NCBI GenBank assembly: GCA_947396885.1
Contig: OX377206.1
Span: 83,449,960-83,513,959 of the forward strand
DNA length: 64,000 bases
Direction: 5' to 3'
DNA from: Heligmosomoides polygyrus polygyrus
Taxonomy: Eukaryota > Nematoda > Chromadorea > Rhabditida > Heligmosomidae
Part shown: one piece after another, positions 22,850 through 33,740 of the stretch
Layout of the letters: each line of letters opens with the position of its first letter
Position numbering within the stretch: the stretch's first letter is position 1
Position numbers and translations under genes: made by a program
The notes under the pieces: model-generated
Databases searched by the model: none
The model's input: only the letters and a program-made list of their open reading frames with translations
Told to the model about the DNA's origin: nothing

Positions 22850-23172
22850 CTCAGCGAGACCTGTATGATGTTGTAGGGCATGAGACGAGGAACACAGAAT
22901 TGTTTTTCGTTTTTGCTACGGGCCACTGGGTGGTCAGAAAATGCAGTTTGCATACATCTGGATCCAAACTCCCGACCTCGTGCTCACGAGTCCTAAACAC
23001 TACCTACTCGGCGAACTCTGCACTGCAGGTGGACGGCATCCCAGCAATCACATAGGGTTGCATCGCACAGTTTTTCATCATTTTCGGACTACGCAGTGGC
23101 CTTTAGCAAAAACGAACAACACTTCTGTGCTCCTCGTCTCATGCACTACATCATCATATAGATCTCGCTGAG
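22850..23172. mobile_element. Foldback element, ~105-bp arms, tRNA-like core
   Basis: The left arm 22850-22955 (ctcagcgagacctgtatgat, catgagacgaggaacacaga, cgtttttgctacgggccact) is the inverse of the right arm 23062-23172 (agtggcctttagcaaaaacg, tgctcctcgtctcatgcact, gatctcgctgag). The ~105-bp core on the minus strand (gccgagtaggtagtgtttag, ggtcgggagtttgg) faintly resembles A- and B-box spacing, but this is weak. No open frame has family support. Confidence 0.7.
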
Positions 23173-23410
23173 TCGCTTTGAGGGAATTTCACAGACTTCG
23201 CATGTAAAGCCAACCTCTCGCCGAGTACAGCAGATTAAACAGGTCGTGGCCGCAACTAGATGAAGCCGTTCCTGAAGTTGTGTACACAACGACAATTCTT
23301 CGAACGGTTGACAGATGCATGATAAGTGGAAAATAAATGCTTTAACAAATTCGTCTATAAGGTGCACCACATGTGTCACATAAGGCAATTTGATATCCAT
23401 ATTTTTCCCC

Positions 23411-23595
23411 AGGAAATGGCTGGCGGTGGTCACCCGATGAACAATTCGGTATTTTGTGCTTTCAAAACAAGTTCATTACCATTCCACAGACCCAGGAGAG
23501 ATGTAAGTCTTGATTGACGTAGACGTGACTCGAACCTTGAATCAACTAGGCATCAAGCGAAAGTCGGTGCTTCTCCCAATTGCTCTCCACGCTCC
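23411..23595 (-). mobile_element. SINE1, 5' two thirds, degenerate
   Basis: In reverse: ggtggtcacccgatgaaca, then acaagttcattaccattcca, a B-box region cgtgactcgaacctt and the head (cggtgcttctcccaattgct). The 3' domain is absent. Confidence 0.65.
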
Positions 23596-24012
23596 AAAAC
23601 TACAAAACGTACATATGTGCCCGTAGTAAACTGAGTGAACACTTTTGAGTACCGACAACGACGTAATTTATTGTGTTTACTCTCAAGGGTTCTTCCAGAT
23701 TCCTCTGAAATGGGTGCAGACTACCAATTTGCATGCTACCAAGCAATATTTGAGAAAACCTCATGTGAAGAATTCAAGATTTCTTCACGTTAAGCAAGCA
23801 TCCAATTTACTCAACCAACGATCAGAATACACTCTTCCACGTGACTTGTGAAAAAGGTTCAACTGTTCAAGGACTAGCCAAACTGTTTGAAAATTTTCCG
23901 AAACTCGAGAATACCTTATAGTTTGTTTCGGTCTCACACTTATCAGTACCGAACGCACCTACTATGAGGAGAAAACTTCGAGATGAAAGAAAAGTACCCA
24001 CTCCATATCCAA

Positions 24013-24307
24013 CGGCGTGTAGTGGAGCAGATGGAGGAAGCGCCGGCAGCTCACGCACTTCCAATCGAGGTTCTCAATTCGATTCCGATCGAGCTCGGAC
24101 CAAGCAATCCTTTCACCCCTCGGGAGCCAATAGAAATGTTTAGAGAAGAGAAAACAGTACCCACTCCATATCCAACGGCGTGTAGACTGACCACCGCAAG
24201 TGATTGTATAGGCCAAACACAGGTTCGAAATCCCCCCCCTCGATGATGTCCCGAAGAACGAGAATGCGTGGCGCATCCCACAATAGGAATAAAGCCGACC
24301 TTATCCA
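24013..24307 (+). mobile_element. SINE1, rearranged copy with 30-bp duplication
   Basis: The head (ggcgtgtagtggagcagatgg) and the body to cctttcacccctcgg are present. The middle third is replaced by a segment resembling the element's own 5' flank, ending in a second copy of the flank plus first nine SINE bases. The 30-bp word starting agtacccactccatatccaa occurs at 23993-24022 and again at 24156-24185. The 3' domain (gaccaccgcaagtgattg, atgcgtggcgcatccca) then resumes. This looks like a replication slip or template switch after insertion. Confidence 0.7.
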
Positions 24308-26284
24308 AGGTTCGACGAAACTTGACAAGAACTTATTTGAAAAATTCCCTTCCAATGTGGAAACCTTATTCTGCCCACTCTACACATTTGTAAAGTTAAA
24401 AATTTCCAATTCACTGTTGATGTGGAGGTTATTATTAAAACACAACATCAATACTTCCATTAAGTATGAAGTACTCCATTCCAAAAAAGTAACAACATAA
24501 TAGAAAAAGGCGTGAATCAACGTCTTTGCATCCGTTCGCAACCTTATATCATGAAGATGCGTTGAGTTGCCTACACAAAGGGTCACAGGATGCAAAAGTT
24601 AACGACTTATTCATTTCAAACAATATTGGTTGCAAATAGTTGACATCGGAGTGATTGATGTTGACTGAGTGTTTGATTGAGTTTAGCCCAAATTTAGACC
24701 AAAAGTCGATATGTGATGTATGCGTGACCCGCGCCTCCTGCACATTGCGCCATATACGTGCAGAGATCAGACAAGACATAGTGAACCCATCAGGGTCGGT
24801 CATAACACGCGGCCGAAGCGGTGCTGAACCGTTCGGACTGTCTATGCAAAACTGGTTGAGGTTTCTTTAGTTCTGATTTAGTATTTACGATTTTTTGATT
24901 AACATTCGGTGATATTTGAGTGAGATCCCATGAGCCTTCGCCAAAATCTTCTGATTCCATAACGACAAGTGATCTACGAATTCCTCAGCTCGCTCTCATC
25001 CCGCTAAATAGAGTCGTACGCAATAAAGGACAATGTGCGGCTCTAAAAGAGAGCTCTGTAGCGTTCTCAAACCACCCAGGTTAAATCGCGATGCTTCTAA
25101 CGAGTTTCGGCTGATACAGACGACCTCGAGGTTTGGAGCGGAATGTGTCACTTCCAAACAGCACGTGCGGGTTCTTGGCACGACATTCCGCCGCCTCACG
25201 TCACTATGGCGTCGTCGGGAGCGGATGCAGAGGACATCTACCACGTGGCTGCGACTTTTCGTCGCTGTAGGATGCTTTTCATTGACAGAATTTTAATTCT
25301 GTCCGAGACATTAAGAAGTAGCACATGAACGTCGAAAAAATGGATGGAAATTTGAGCGTAAAATTTTTTAAAATTTCTTTTGAATGTCGGTTAGTGTGCT
25401 GTGAGGAAATGTTCCTGGACGTGTGGTCGTGTATTCCCTTCCACCCATCAACTAAAAAAGAACTTATCGTCAGAATCGAGCAAGTTTCCGTGAACACGAA
25501 AACCGTTATTCTCCAAAAAAACTCAAGTACCTTAAACAAGGTTACCCCCCCTCTACCTGCAGCATTGAGTACATACCTTAGAGAATGAAACTAGCTGCGA
25601 GTAACACATCTGAAGAAGCTGTTCAAAGCTCCAGGATACCTTGTTAAGATAAGGAAAAGCCATGTTCGCATTTAAACAGGGCATCGGTTTTTTTTCGCTT
25701 TTTTGCGGATAAAACAAACCTTCTTCGGACGTGTGCTATCTGATTCCGTCGTATCGCGCTTATTTCATTGCTCTCCGTTTGGTAAGTCTATCTAACTCTA
25801 CGGAAAACACAATTACTTCATGCATCAGTATTTAGTCAACAAAGCTCGAAAAATGTTTCGTCGCGATCGAGATTCCCCCGAGTAAATTAATGTCTCAGCG
25901 TAGTTGAATGCGTAGGCAGGAGTGCGAGAGAAAGAAGCAAACTACGAGTAAAAGAAGAAGGAAAACAGGGAAAAACCATAGACTACATAGTCGGAAGCTA
26001 AGGAAGATACTGAAAACAATAGAGCTGTGAATGCGGACAGAAGAACATAATGAAGATAAGGCCATTATTTGATTATAATATTTAAAAAAACGTGCTCGGT
26101 TGCGAATACTATTTACCAATTTTTGTAAAGTGTGCCGGCAAGCATCCTTTGAAACCGGGCTAAAAAATTACTAAGGAAATAGAAGGGCTTCATCACGTTG
26201 TTCAAAGATCTTGGACAGAACCGTTTGTGCAACCCCATGGAGTTCTTTTGTGCACCTCATTTGAATTTGGTAATCTGTAAGATT
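24308..26284. other. No supported feature (~2 kb)
   Basis: No repeat family or gene recognised. Pairs of frames on opposite strands (for example 25033-25296 with 24996-25244, and 25325-25588 with 25279-25539) are mutually exclusive and have no recognised domains. Confidence 0.35.
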
Positions 26285-26575
26285 AAAAAGGGCTAGTGGC
26301 ACAGATGACAAGACGCTTGATCACGTGTGATACTACGGATCGATTGCAGGTTCGTTTCCTGCCCACGGCATCAAGCATTTCTCTTTTTGAGGTAGATGAA
26401 ACAACATATACCATACTTTTATATGGGAGATGGTTGTAATACATATTTACTGGACCCCACAAATAGACGTAGTAGATAACTAGACATTCAAACCGTCTAC
26501 GATATTCCGTATGAGTAGAGTACGTAGCGTATTCTAAAAAAAGGGCGGAATTCATCAACTTATCCTTTTACCACT
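26285..26575 (+). mobile_element. Divergent full-length SINE1 relative
   Basis: The length (~290 bp) and order fit SINE1: a tRNA-like head (ggctagtggcacagatgac, caggttcgtttcctgccc), a middle with tataccatacttttatatgg aligning to ggtaccagacttgtctgg, and a 3' domain (gacattcaaaccgtctacga, agagtacgtagcgtattct) ending in ttatccttt. The head differs from the usual gcgtgtagcgcagtcgg, so this is either a very old copy or a subfamily with another tRNA head. The reading of the middle is inferential. Confidence 0.5.
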
Positions 26576-26934
26576 CATAAGAGACAGAAAAGGAAAGTTT
26601 GTGATCTACGTCAGGATTTCAAGCTTACAACTGACGGCTAGTTCTTTGCCAAAGAAATCTTAAATTACTTAAAAAAGAGACTGAAGGAGCACCAACATTT
26701 CCTATTCAAGGTAAGCATTGGCTGGAATCCTAGGACACTTCGTCGAATAATTCGTGTTAACTTTGCCTACAATTTACGAGCAAAGTTAAGGTATCAAAAT
26801 AAATAAATTGGTCGAATATGGCTGTTCGTCGTGTCGTGCAAGGTCGTCCGAGCTCGAATTTCGACGAATTTTTACATGCTGAGTAGACATCCCATCATAT
26901 AGTTTTACCTGTTAAACGGTGAGTAAGCTCTGAC

Positions 26935-27110
26935 GGAGAAGGCTGTGCATCCGAAGTTGCCGATGCATTGGTATCAGTTTCGTATGGGAAGGATAAAACA
27001 CTGACTTGATTACCGGGTAGCCACCGCAACTCATTATATAGTCATGCAGGCCTCGTAGAGGTAGAATGCGTGGCGCATCCCAAACAGGAATTAACTAGTA
27101 CCATCCCTTA
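26935..27110 (+). mobile_element. SINE1, head-deleted copy
   Basis: Starts with a scrambled head remnant (tctgacggagaaggctgtgc), then ttggtatcagtttcgtatgg, tgacttgattaccgggtagc and the 3' domain (gtagaatgcgtggcgcatcc). The B-box segment is deleted. Confidence 0.65.
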
Positions 27111-27721
27111 CCCTATATCTCTATGTCTATGGCTTAATGAGCTGTAGAATTAAGAACAGGTTCAGAAGTGTTCTAACGTCAGCTGAACTAGAACCAACAA
27201 TCTTCGCCTACAGTTCAGAAAGCTAAACGCTAAAGTAACTGTGTTATCAAGAATGAAACCTTCTCCGCGTGTTAACTGTTCGGTCAGTTTCCCGTTGTTT
27301 GCCGCACTACAATCGTGAATATTTTCACGTCCACACGTGTGGCAAATACTCTCAAAATCACGCTGTGTTGATCCTCGTGAAATGTTCAGTGTAATGTATG
27401 CGCCACACTACTAATTAACGCTTCTAAAGCATCGCCTCGCTTCCGGATCGCCGCCATTCATGAATCATCAGGTGATCGTGGCGTCTGAACTCCTTGTTCA
27501 TGTTCGTTACAGTACCTCCGCTAAATTTTCAACCAATTGGCGTGTGCGACACAAAAACGCAATTTTTGCGTCGCATCGTGATATCTTTTTTCAGAGCAAA
27601 GCCTTCCTCACGAAAATTTACAAGGGCTTTCAGCATCGCACGTTCCATCACTTGGCATGCGACTGCCATTCAGAGATCATCGAGACCCTGAAATGCTATA
27701 GCGAAATTAAGCAAGCTCTTT

Positions 27722-27853
27722 GCTCCTGGATTCCGCGGGATGTCAAGAGAATACCAGGACGCCCACCCACGCGTTGGTCGGACTTCTTCGTGAAAGCCCT
27801 GAACGACCGATATGACGCTCTCCGTGTCCCTCGAGCGAGGAGGATCCAAAATT
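27722..27853 (+). pseudogene. RTE-type ORF2 C-terminal fragment
   Basis: About 43 codons read [20 protein letters not shown] and on through [21 protein letters not shown], aligning well with the fragment at 36.5 kb. This is the segment after the reverse transcriptase in RTE-like elements. The upstream part of the same open frame (27460-27720) is not recognisable and the match ends at about 27853, just before a foldback element. Confidence 0.75.
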
Positions 27854-27865
27854 CCTTAAAATGAA

Positions 27866-28810
27866 TCCACGTGCAACATTTCTTATGATTGGAACTGGAG
27901 ATTTCTCCTACTTTTGCTATTTATTTACCATCATACAACTTTAGTTTGAAGGCTGATTTCTCCTCGTGCTCCCGACAGTAGAATGCACATTATAATTTCA
28001 AATTCCATGTTTATTTGAAACAAAGAGAAGAGAGTATCCAGCTCATAAAGTGGTAGTGCATCAAGATTTCAAGAACACATCCTGTAAAAGCAGCTTTGGA
28101 CGTACAGATCTGAGCTTCTACTTGACAAATCAGTCTTCCACCTAGAAGGTTGGTCAAACACGGTGTAAAAAATTTGCGCGCCCATAGGTAGGCTTGGGGT
28201 TAGATTTGTACACTAAGTGTGAGTAGTGGGAAATGAGAAGCACAGATGACACACCCAGAAGACATCTCTGATAGGACAGGCCAGGTCGCCGCAATTATGA
28301 CAGGGGACCTGACTCCAGCATTAGACCTATCTCAGCGAATAAATGAGATTAGGATCGATTGGACTAACATAAGAAAAATACCATGAAGATGTGCTCCGCT
28401 AAATAGCAGAAGCAATCTTGGGAAGTCTGGGCAGACTCCTTCGCCAAATTTCATTCTCAATTTTGAAGAAAGTTCTCTTTTTAAGGGAGTGAATCTAGCG
28501 GTCGTGATAGGCTAACCTAATAATTCTCTCTGGGCTAATTTTCTAGGTTGAATACTGATTTGTCAAGTAGAAGCTCAGATCTGTACGTTCAAAGTTGATT
28601 TCTCTTAAAATCTTGATGCAATATCACTTTGTGACCTGGATACTCTCGCCCTTTTTTCTAGATAAACATAGAATCTGAAATTATAATGTACACTCTACCG
28701 TCGAGAGCATGAGCAGAAATCAGACTTCCAGCTAAAGTTGTACGATGGTAAATAAATAGCAAAAATAGAAGAAATCGCGAGCTCAAGTCGTTAGAAATGC
28801 TGCACGTGGA
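27866..28810. mobile_element. Foldback element, ~285-bp arms
   Basis: The left arm 27866-28155 and the right arm 28529-28810 are inverted copies: both contain tttgctatttatttaccatc, gtacagatctgagcttctac and ttgacaaatcagt in mirrored order, at an identity I judge near 80-85 percent. The spacer (~370 bp) holds no recognised coding sequence. The left edge abuts an RTE fragment. No transposase is visible. The class is unknown. Confidence 0.8.
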
Positions 28811-28865
28811 AGCACTTTAGGCAAATTTGGCATCAAACGAATCATCATGATATGAAATGTTGGAA

Positions 28866-29066
28866 GACAGTCTGAATGCGTATTTAGAAAATTCAATTAC
28901 TTGAGATAGCTAGGTCAAGAAGAAATCAGTGTTGTATCCTTTCCGGACGACTGCTGAAATCTACAACTCCGGAGGGATGAAAGGCTTGGATGGCTTGGGC
29001 GGGACTCAAGCCAAGAATCCTCGACTCAGAGTCTCGCAACAATCAGCGCCTCTTCCAACTGCCCGC
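28866..29066 (-). mobile_element. SINE1, degenerate copy
   Basis: The reversed body (ctgaatgcgtatttag, aagtcaggtcaag-like region, ccggagggatgaaaggcttgg, gggcgggactcaag) and head (cagcgcctcttccaactgcc) are recognisable. The 3' tail domain is missing and the B box is damaged. Confidence 0.7.
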
Positions 29067-29208
29067 TCCTGTCTTTAGGTTTTTGGGCCGAATAGACGCA
29101 AAAACCGCCGTTCCCCATAACTCTCTTCAATGTTTCTTTCTCAAAGAATAAATACCACCGTTCGAACTAATTCTGACGATGCTTCCCTGATATAGATAGC
29201 AATGCGTA

Positions 29209-29516
29209 GGACAAAAAAACAAAGGACGGCGTTATTCAGCCCCTTTTGGAATGCGCCACGCATTCTACTCCTACGGGATATCGTGGAGGCGTTCTGAGGC
29301 CAATTACGCATTCAAATCGCCTCCACATTCAATGACTTGCGGTGGCCAGCCGATGAACAAGTCAGCGCTCCATCCTTCTCAGACAAGTCTGGTAGCAATG
29401 CACCTACCCCGGAGAGATGGAAGGCTTGGTTGGCCTGGGCGGGAGATCCAAACCAGGAACCTGGTATCACGTGCACGCGACAGTCAACGCCTCCTCCAAC
29501 TGCACTACACGCGCCC
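29209..29516 (-). mobile_element. SINE1, full length with internal inversion, 11-bp TSD
   Basis: A perfect 11-bp flanking repeat, agcaatgcgta (29198-29208 and 29517-29527). The body is near consensus, but between 29298 and 29326 it carries a 29-nt stretch (starting ggccaattacgcattcaaat) that is the reverse complement of the sequence normally at that place, beside a retained first few bases of the normal orientation. This creates a small hairpin. The A and B boxes look intact. Confidence 0.92.
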
Positions 29517-29527
29517 AGCAATGCGTA

Positions 29528-30819
29528 ACATTTGGAAAATTTGCTTGGTGACCTGGTTCTTTCGCCGGGCAGCAACCTCCGTCCGTCGCTCGAGATAATC
29601 GCGTCCAATGGCTACTTCGCTTTAATTGGTCTAGAGAACCCGGCATTAGTTATAGATTTCGTCTTTTCTTGTATCATGTTTGAGTACGTAAATAAATAAA
29701 TAAATATGTATATACTCGTGGTTGGCAGTGCTTTGTCGCCCATATGCTGAGAATAATGAAAGCGACGAAAATTTGAAAAGTGCAACTGGATCATTTGTTT
29801 TGGGCGGGCTTTGGCTATGATACACATTGCATGAAGAGCTGATACTGATCTACAAACGGACAAGGGTTAACAAGAAGTATCATGTGACTTTAGTAACCAT
29901 AAGGTTATACCTGCTTGTTAGGTCTTCGAAATCTCTAAACACAAATTAGGTAGATCATCTACAGGAAATTCTGTGCCTACAGACGTAGCCAGGCACTGGT
30001 GCAACCTTCATTCCTTCTGTTATGGAGGACTAATAAGCTGTCGAAACTCTGAGAGCTCAACCTTCTTCTTTTTTTTCTTCTTCATTCATTCGCGCAACGG
30101 ATACCACTGCGGAACTAGCAGATGGTACAGCGTGCCAAGTACAACACATAAAAACACGCCAAGACCATCAACAGAGATTCAGAATGGCGAAAAGAAAGGC
30201 TCGGAGCACAACAGCTTGCTTCATCTCCATTGTCTGATCCGAACTGCAACATGTTCTGCAGCACTCATGCAGACAATATTTTTCATGCTAACGATTTCAG
30301 TACTTCTGGATCTCCCATATTTCATATCAGACTCGCACCTACTCCGCCACAGTCACGTCACGTGACTGAAACTCCATAAAATTTAGACAATTCGATCTCA
30401 TATGTGACGGCATAGATAAAAAGAGACGTTTCCCAAGAACAGCAACTGAGCAGAATATCCATCCGTGCCATCAACCGGCCTCCTTAACAAATTGTGCAGG
30501 CGTACATTTAAGAGTTTAAGAAGTCTTCACGAGGAAGTATGATTGTTCTGCACTTTGCAGAATAAGCTTTCAGCTTTCTCATCGACGAATCAAATTTCAA
30601 TATTCCTACGTATTTCTCCTATGACACATAAGAATGCTTAATCATCACTCTTTATGAGATAATACATTTTGTCTCGCTTCTGGAATATTGGCTCAAATGT
30701 TTTTCTCATGACGCAGCCCACCGATATATAAGCAGCGCGCGCAATTTCAGGAGACACCTTCCGCTCCTTAGCGATCCGTTCCACTCCTTGGAACTCAATC
30801 GGCATCTTCACGCAGCTGT
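29528..30819. other. Unassigned; possible upstream part of env-like remnant
   Basis: No repeat recognised apart from a (TAAA)n run near 29690 and a TTC-rich tract near 30064. A 130-codon frame at 29973-30365 includes a poly-Phe stretch and a hydrophobic segment but no family motif. A TATA-like tatataag lies near 30724, about 95 bp before the env-like frame; its use is unknown. Confidence 0.35.
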
Positions 30820-32126
30820 ATGGTTTTCGGAAACCGCAACATAAAACTTATCAACGTTGAACGTCCTCGTCATCCGCATCATCTGGCGGCCCAGCAAGGA
30901 CCAACTTCTACGCAACTTCTAAGCTATGCATTCCAAAATCCCTCGTTCGTCGAAGATCATCCAACATACGCCGGTATACAAATCGTCGACGACGGCGTCG
31001 ACAGCGGAAATTCCTAGCCTGAGTTATCCTGATTCTTGCACTCGTTCGTCTTTCCAAGGAGTGCTCCAAAGTCGTTTCCATCAAGACCCACGAAGAGATC
31101 TGCTCAACAACAGGCGACATCGAAGCTTGTACATATAATGAAGCCATGGTCATCACTCTGCAGCCCCTACAGCAAGAAACTTGGCTATCGCGACAACCAC
31201 TCGATCGCCATTGTGTCAGCGAAGATCAATGGTATCGTGTTTCAGTGCGAAAAGTACGTGGAATTTTCACAAAGGATCATCACCTGACATGGCATCCATA
31301 CGTCGATGCTATCAAGCTGGGACTGTGTCGAAGGTGCATGTGAAAATATGACACCAACGGATAAAATGAAGGAGTTCTCGGACACAGCAAATAGCAGCCC
31401 TGGATACATCTCCCGAACAAAGCTGCGGGTGTATCACACGCGACAACTGCTTCGTCTGCCAGCCCAGTTGCCTCTTTTTATAGAGTCTACATGCCGTGCC
31501 ATGGGGCGCGTGTAGCGCAGTCGGAGGGGGCGCCGACGGTCGTGTGCACCCGATGCCAGGTTCCTGGTTCGGATTTTCCGGCTAGGCCGACCAGGTCTTC
31601 CATCCCTCCGGGCTCGGTGAATTGATATCAGACGTGTCTGGGAAGGACAAAGCGCTGACTTGTTCATCGGCTGGCCACCGCGAGTCATTGTATGGACAAA
31701 TACGCATTCATATCGCCTTTCGAATACAATTCAACTGCACCCAGAACAAACGGCGACATGGGATAACTTACGCTTTAGCCTTATCGAAACTGTAATCCCA
31801 CAGCTCCCCATAATTTCATCAACATTCGTGGAAACTGATGACCTCGTCTCCATTGTGAAACCAGCTCATCGAGGACATCTTGCACTACAACTACAGTGCT
31901 CCACGATGAGAGTGCGGCATATTTCAACTGAAGCTTCGCAAATAACGCCGGCAAGTGCAATCACGGATTACGCAAAGCGTCCTGCTCCTGTTGCCCCGGA
32001 AGCATATCACACCTCGTGCGACCATCACCTCTCCCACACATGTTTCCAAAAACTTCCTGATCTTCTCTCACGACAACAAGGTATACATCCAAAGCCACTC
32101 TGCAACTACATTTCGTCGCTGAAGAC
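30820..32126 (+). pseudogene. Env-like glycoprotein remnant (phlebovirus-like, BEL/Pao type)
   Basis: A decayed coding region read in several frames. An arginine-rich stretch (about 30975-31010) is followed by a hydrophobic segment interrupted by a stop. Next comes a run containing EEICSTTGDIEACTYNEAM (about 31092-31148) and a LQPLQQET motif. A cysteine cluster (CGCITRDNCFVCQPSC, 31424-31471) ends at TAG 31481. After a SINE insertion (31504-31718) a frame continues with TATWDNLRFSL and STFVE motifs to about 32126. Cys-rich, class II-type Gn/Gc-like envelopes are known in nematode BEL/Pao elements (Cer7-like, Ascaris Tas). At least three frame changes plus the SINE make it non-functional. No gag or pol is visible next to it, so it may be a stranded env fragment. 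Confidence 0.62.
31504..31718 (+). mobile_element. SINE1, 3'-truncated, within env-like remnant
   Basis: The head and body are near consensus (gggcgcgtgtagcgcagtcgg through tggacaaatacgcattcata) but the last ~75 bp, including the tail, is absent. No clear target duplication is seen. The truncation at the 3' side is unusual for a retroposon and suggests later deletion. The env-like sequence flanks it on both sides. Confidence 0.88.
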
Positions 32127-32177
32127 ATGAAGATAACCGTTCGCCAATCCTGCTCTTCGTGGATGGATTGGCGCCGC

Positions 32178-32333
32178 TGGATCTCGCACCCAGGTGCGAG
32201 GAGGGCAACCCGCGATACGAGTAGGAGCTCAGGTCAGCTCTAGAACTCGAACGTCGAAGAAGGGAAATTGCCGAGTACTTTCAATCTGGACAACACCAGA
32301 TCATTACAAGGCCGAATCTGTGGGGACTCGAAG
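32178..32333 (+). pseudogene. Coding-like remnant, unassigned
   Basis: One frame with a single TAG reads APRCEEGNPRYE, then an arginine/glutamate-rich LELERRRREIAEYFQ helix-like stretch to about 32330. It could be the end of the neighbouring retroelement or part of another. I do not recognise the family. Its 3' end joins a short RTE fragment. Confidence 0.3.
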
Positions 32334-32390
32334 TTACGTGGAGTTCGCCTTCGTTGGTACTGCCACGTTCTTCGCGCTAGTCAGGGGAAG
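32334..32390 (+). pseudogene. Short RTE-type ORF2 fragment
   Basis: gttacgtggagttcgccttc and gttggtactgccacgttctt match the beginning of the longer RTE fragment at 34.2 kb almost base for base for about 55 bp, then diverge. Confidence 0.6.
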
Positions 32391-33250
32391 CAGCTACAGA
32401 GGTAGGTTCGAATGGTGGTATTTATTCTTTGAAAATGGTACACTGAAGAGAGTTATGGGAAACCGGCGAAAACGGTGGTTTTTCTGAGTCTGTTCCGCCC
32501 AAAAACCAAAAGGCAGGAGCGGTGTTGTAATATTTTTGATTAATTTACTTAAGATGGACGCTAGGGAAAAGGACGAACCTTAGCACCTTTGAAAAAAGAT
32601 GTTAATAAAATGAAATAATAAAAAGATTAATACGAGATAAAGATCATAGAGGTAGATGTTGAATAGTAGAACTAGAGTACGAGCAGTGAACGAACATGGT
32701 AACTGAGGCTTTGCAAAGATCATTCGCTTGAAGGAAGGAAATTAGCTGATGAATACATTATCGTGCTTTTCAAAGACTTGTACAAGGACGTTACCCTTTC
32801 ATAAATGAATGACCTCGCATAGTAGTTCTAGGTCTTCAAGACGTCGACTTATAATTACTGAGATTAGGATTTATGGAAAATCGGACGTGTAGACTAAAGA
32901 GGCTTCTTAGCAAGTCCAAAAATTATAATGTTTCACAATAATTATAACAGACATTTCTGACGCGAGAGAAAAGCCGAAAAACGAAAATGAAAACTTTGGG
33001 GCAGAAGCGGATTCCCATGCGTATCACCTTCGTGAAAAGCAACAACGCCGGGCAACAAAATGAATTCGGTGAGCGTGGCGGAAAATTGTGCTCGGCCTGG
33101 GAACAGACGCGGAGAGGGGGACGTCATCGAGCACGGAGGGACGACGACGACGACGTCGACGACGGGTCAATCTTCACGAGACACAACAAAATCTGCTCCC
33201 CGCTTCCGCGCGCGCTCACGCCGTCGAGCAGGAGGCGTCACAGTTCAGCA
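32391..33250. other. Unassigned, GC-rich toward the end; (GAC)n run
   Basis: No gene recognised. A (GAC)n run lies at about 33141-33170. The GC-rich stretch from ~33070 could be a promoter or 5' leader of a gene outside view, but nothing proves it. The three overlapping frames at 32987-33450 are low-complexity. Confidence 0.35.
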
Positions 33251-33302
33251 CCGCCGCCAGCCAGCCTGCCTGCCAACCAGCCAGCCAGCCAGCCATCCGA
33301 CC
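33251..33302. repeat. (CCAG)n-type tetranucleotide repeat
   Basis: A run of ccagccagcctgcctgccaa words, giving spurious QPACLPTSQP or GWLAGWQAG frames on either strand. Confidence 0.85.
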
Positions 33303-33632
33303 AGCACGTCGGCTGGCTGGGCTGAGGAGCAGCACAAGATCAGTGCTTTGGGCGGGATGGAGACTTCTGAATCCGACTGGCCGACGTGAGCTGCGCCACG
33401 ACGCCGGCGAATCCCAGAGCCCATGCTGCCCCCCCCCCCCGAAATTGTAATAAGCCAGGAATGTGACAGAATCCAGGTGCACGTGAACGATGTACGCAGC
33501 GCAGCGGCCGGGGATCGATCTGGAGGCGGGGCCACCCGCGACGGGTAGACGTGGAATGACGTCACTCACCTAACGCGCCAGCCATCGCGAATTGCTGCTT
33601 GCACATTTCTGAAGTAGAGAGCGAGCGCCTGG

Positions 33633-33633
33633 C

Positions 33634-33666
<33 letters not shown>

Positions 33667-33740
33667 GTACACACACGCACACACACGCATACACACACGC
33701 GTACACACATGGGTATACACATGCATCCGTATACACATGC
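33633..33740. repeat. (AC)n microsatellite, interrupted
   Basis: An acacacacac tract followed by variant acacgt, acacgc and atacac units. The minus-strand frame over it (YVYPCVYACV) is a microsatellite translation, not a protein. Confidence 0.95.

Noticed and set aside
29973..30365. Upstream env or gag frame for the env-like remnant
   Set aside because: Has poly-Phe and one hydrophobic stretch but no motif of gag, pol or env.
32987..33569. Five long overlapping frames in a GC-rich stretch
   Set aside because: They arise from (GAC)n and (CCAG)n low-complexity sequence in several frames at once.
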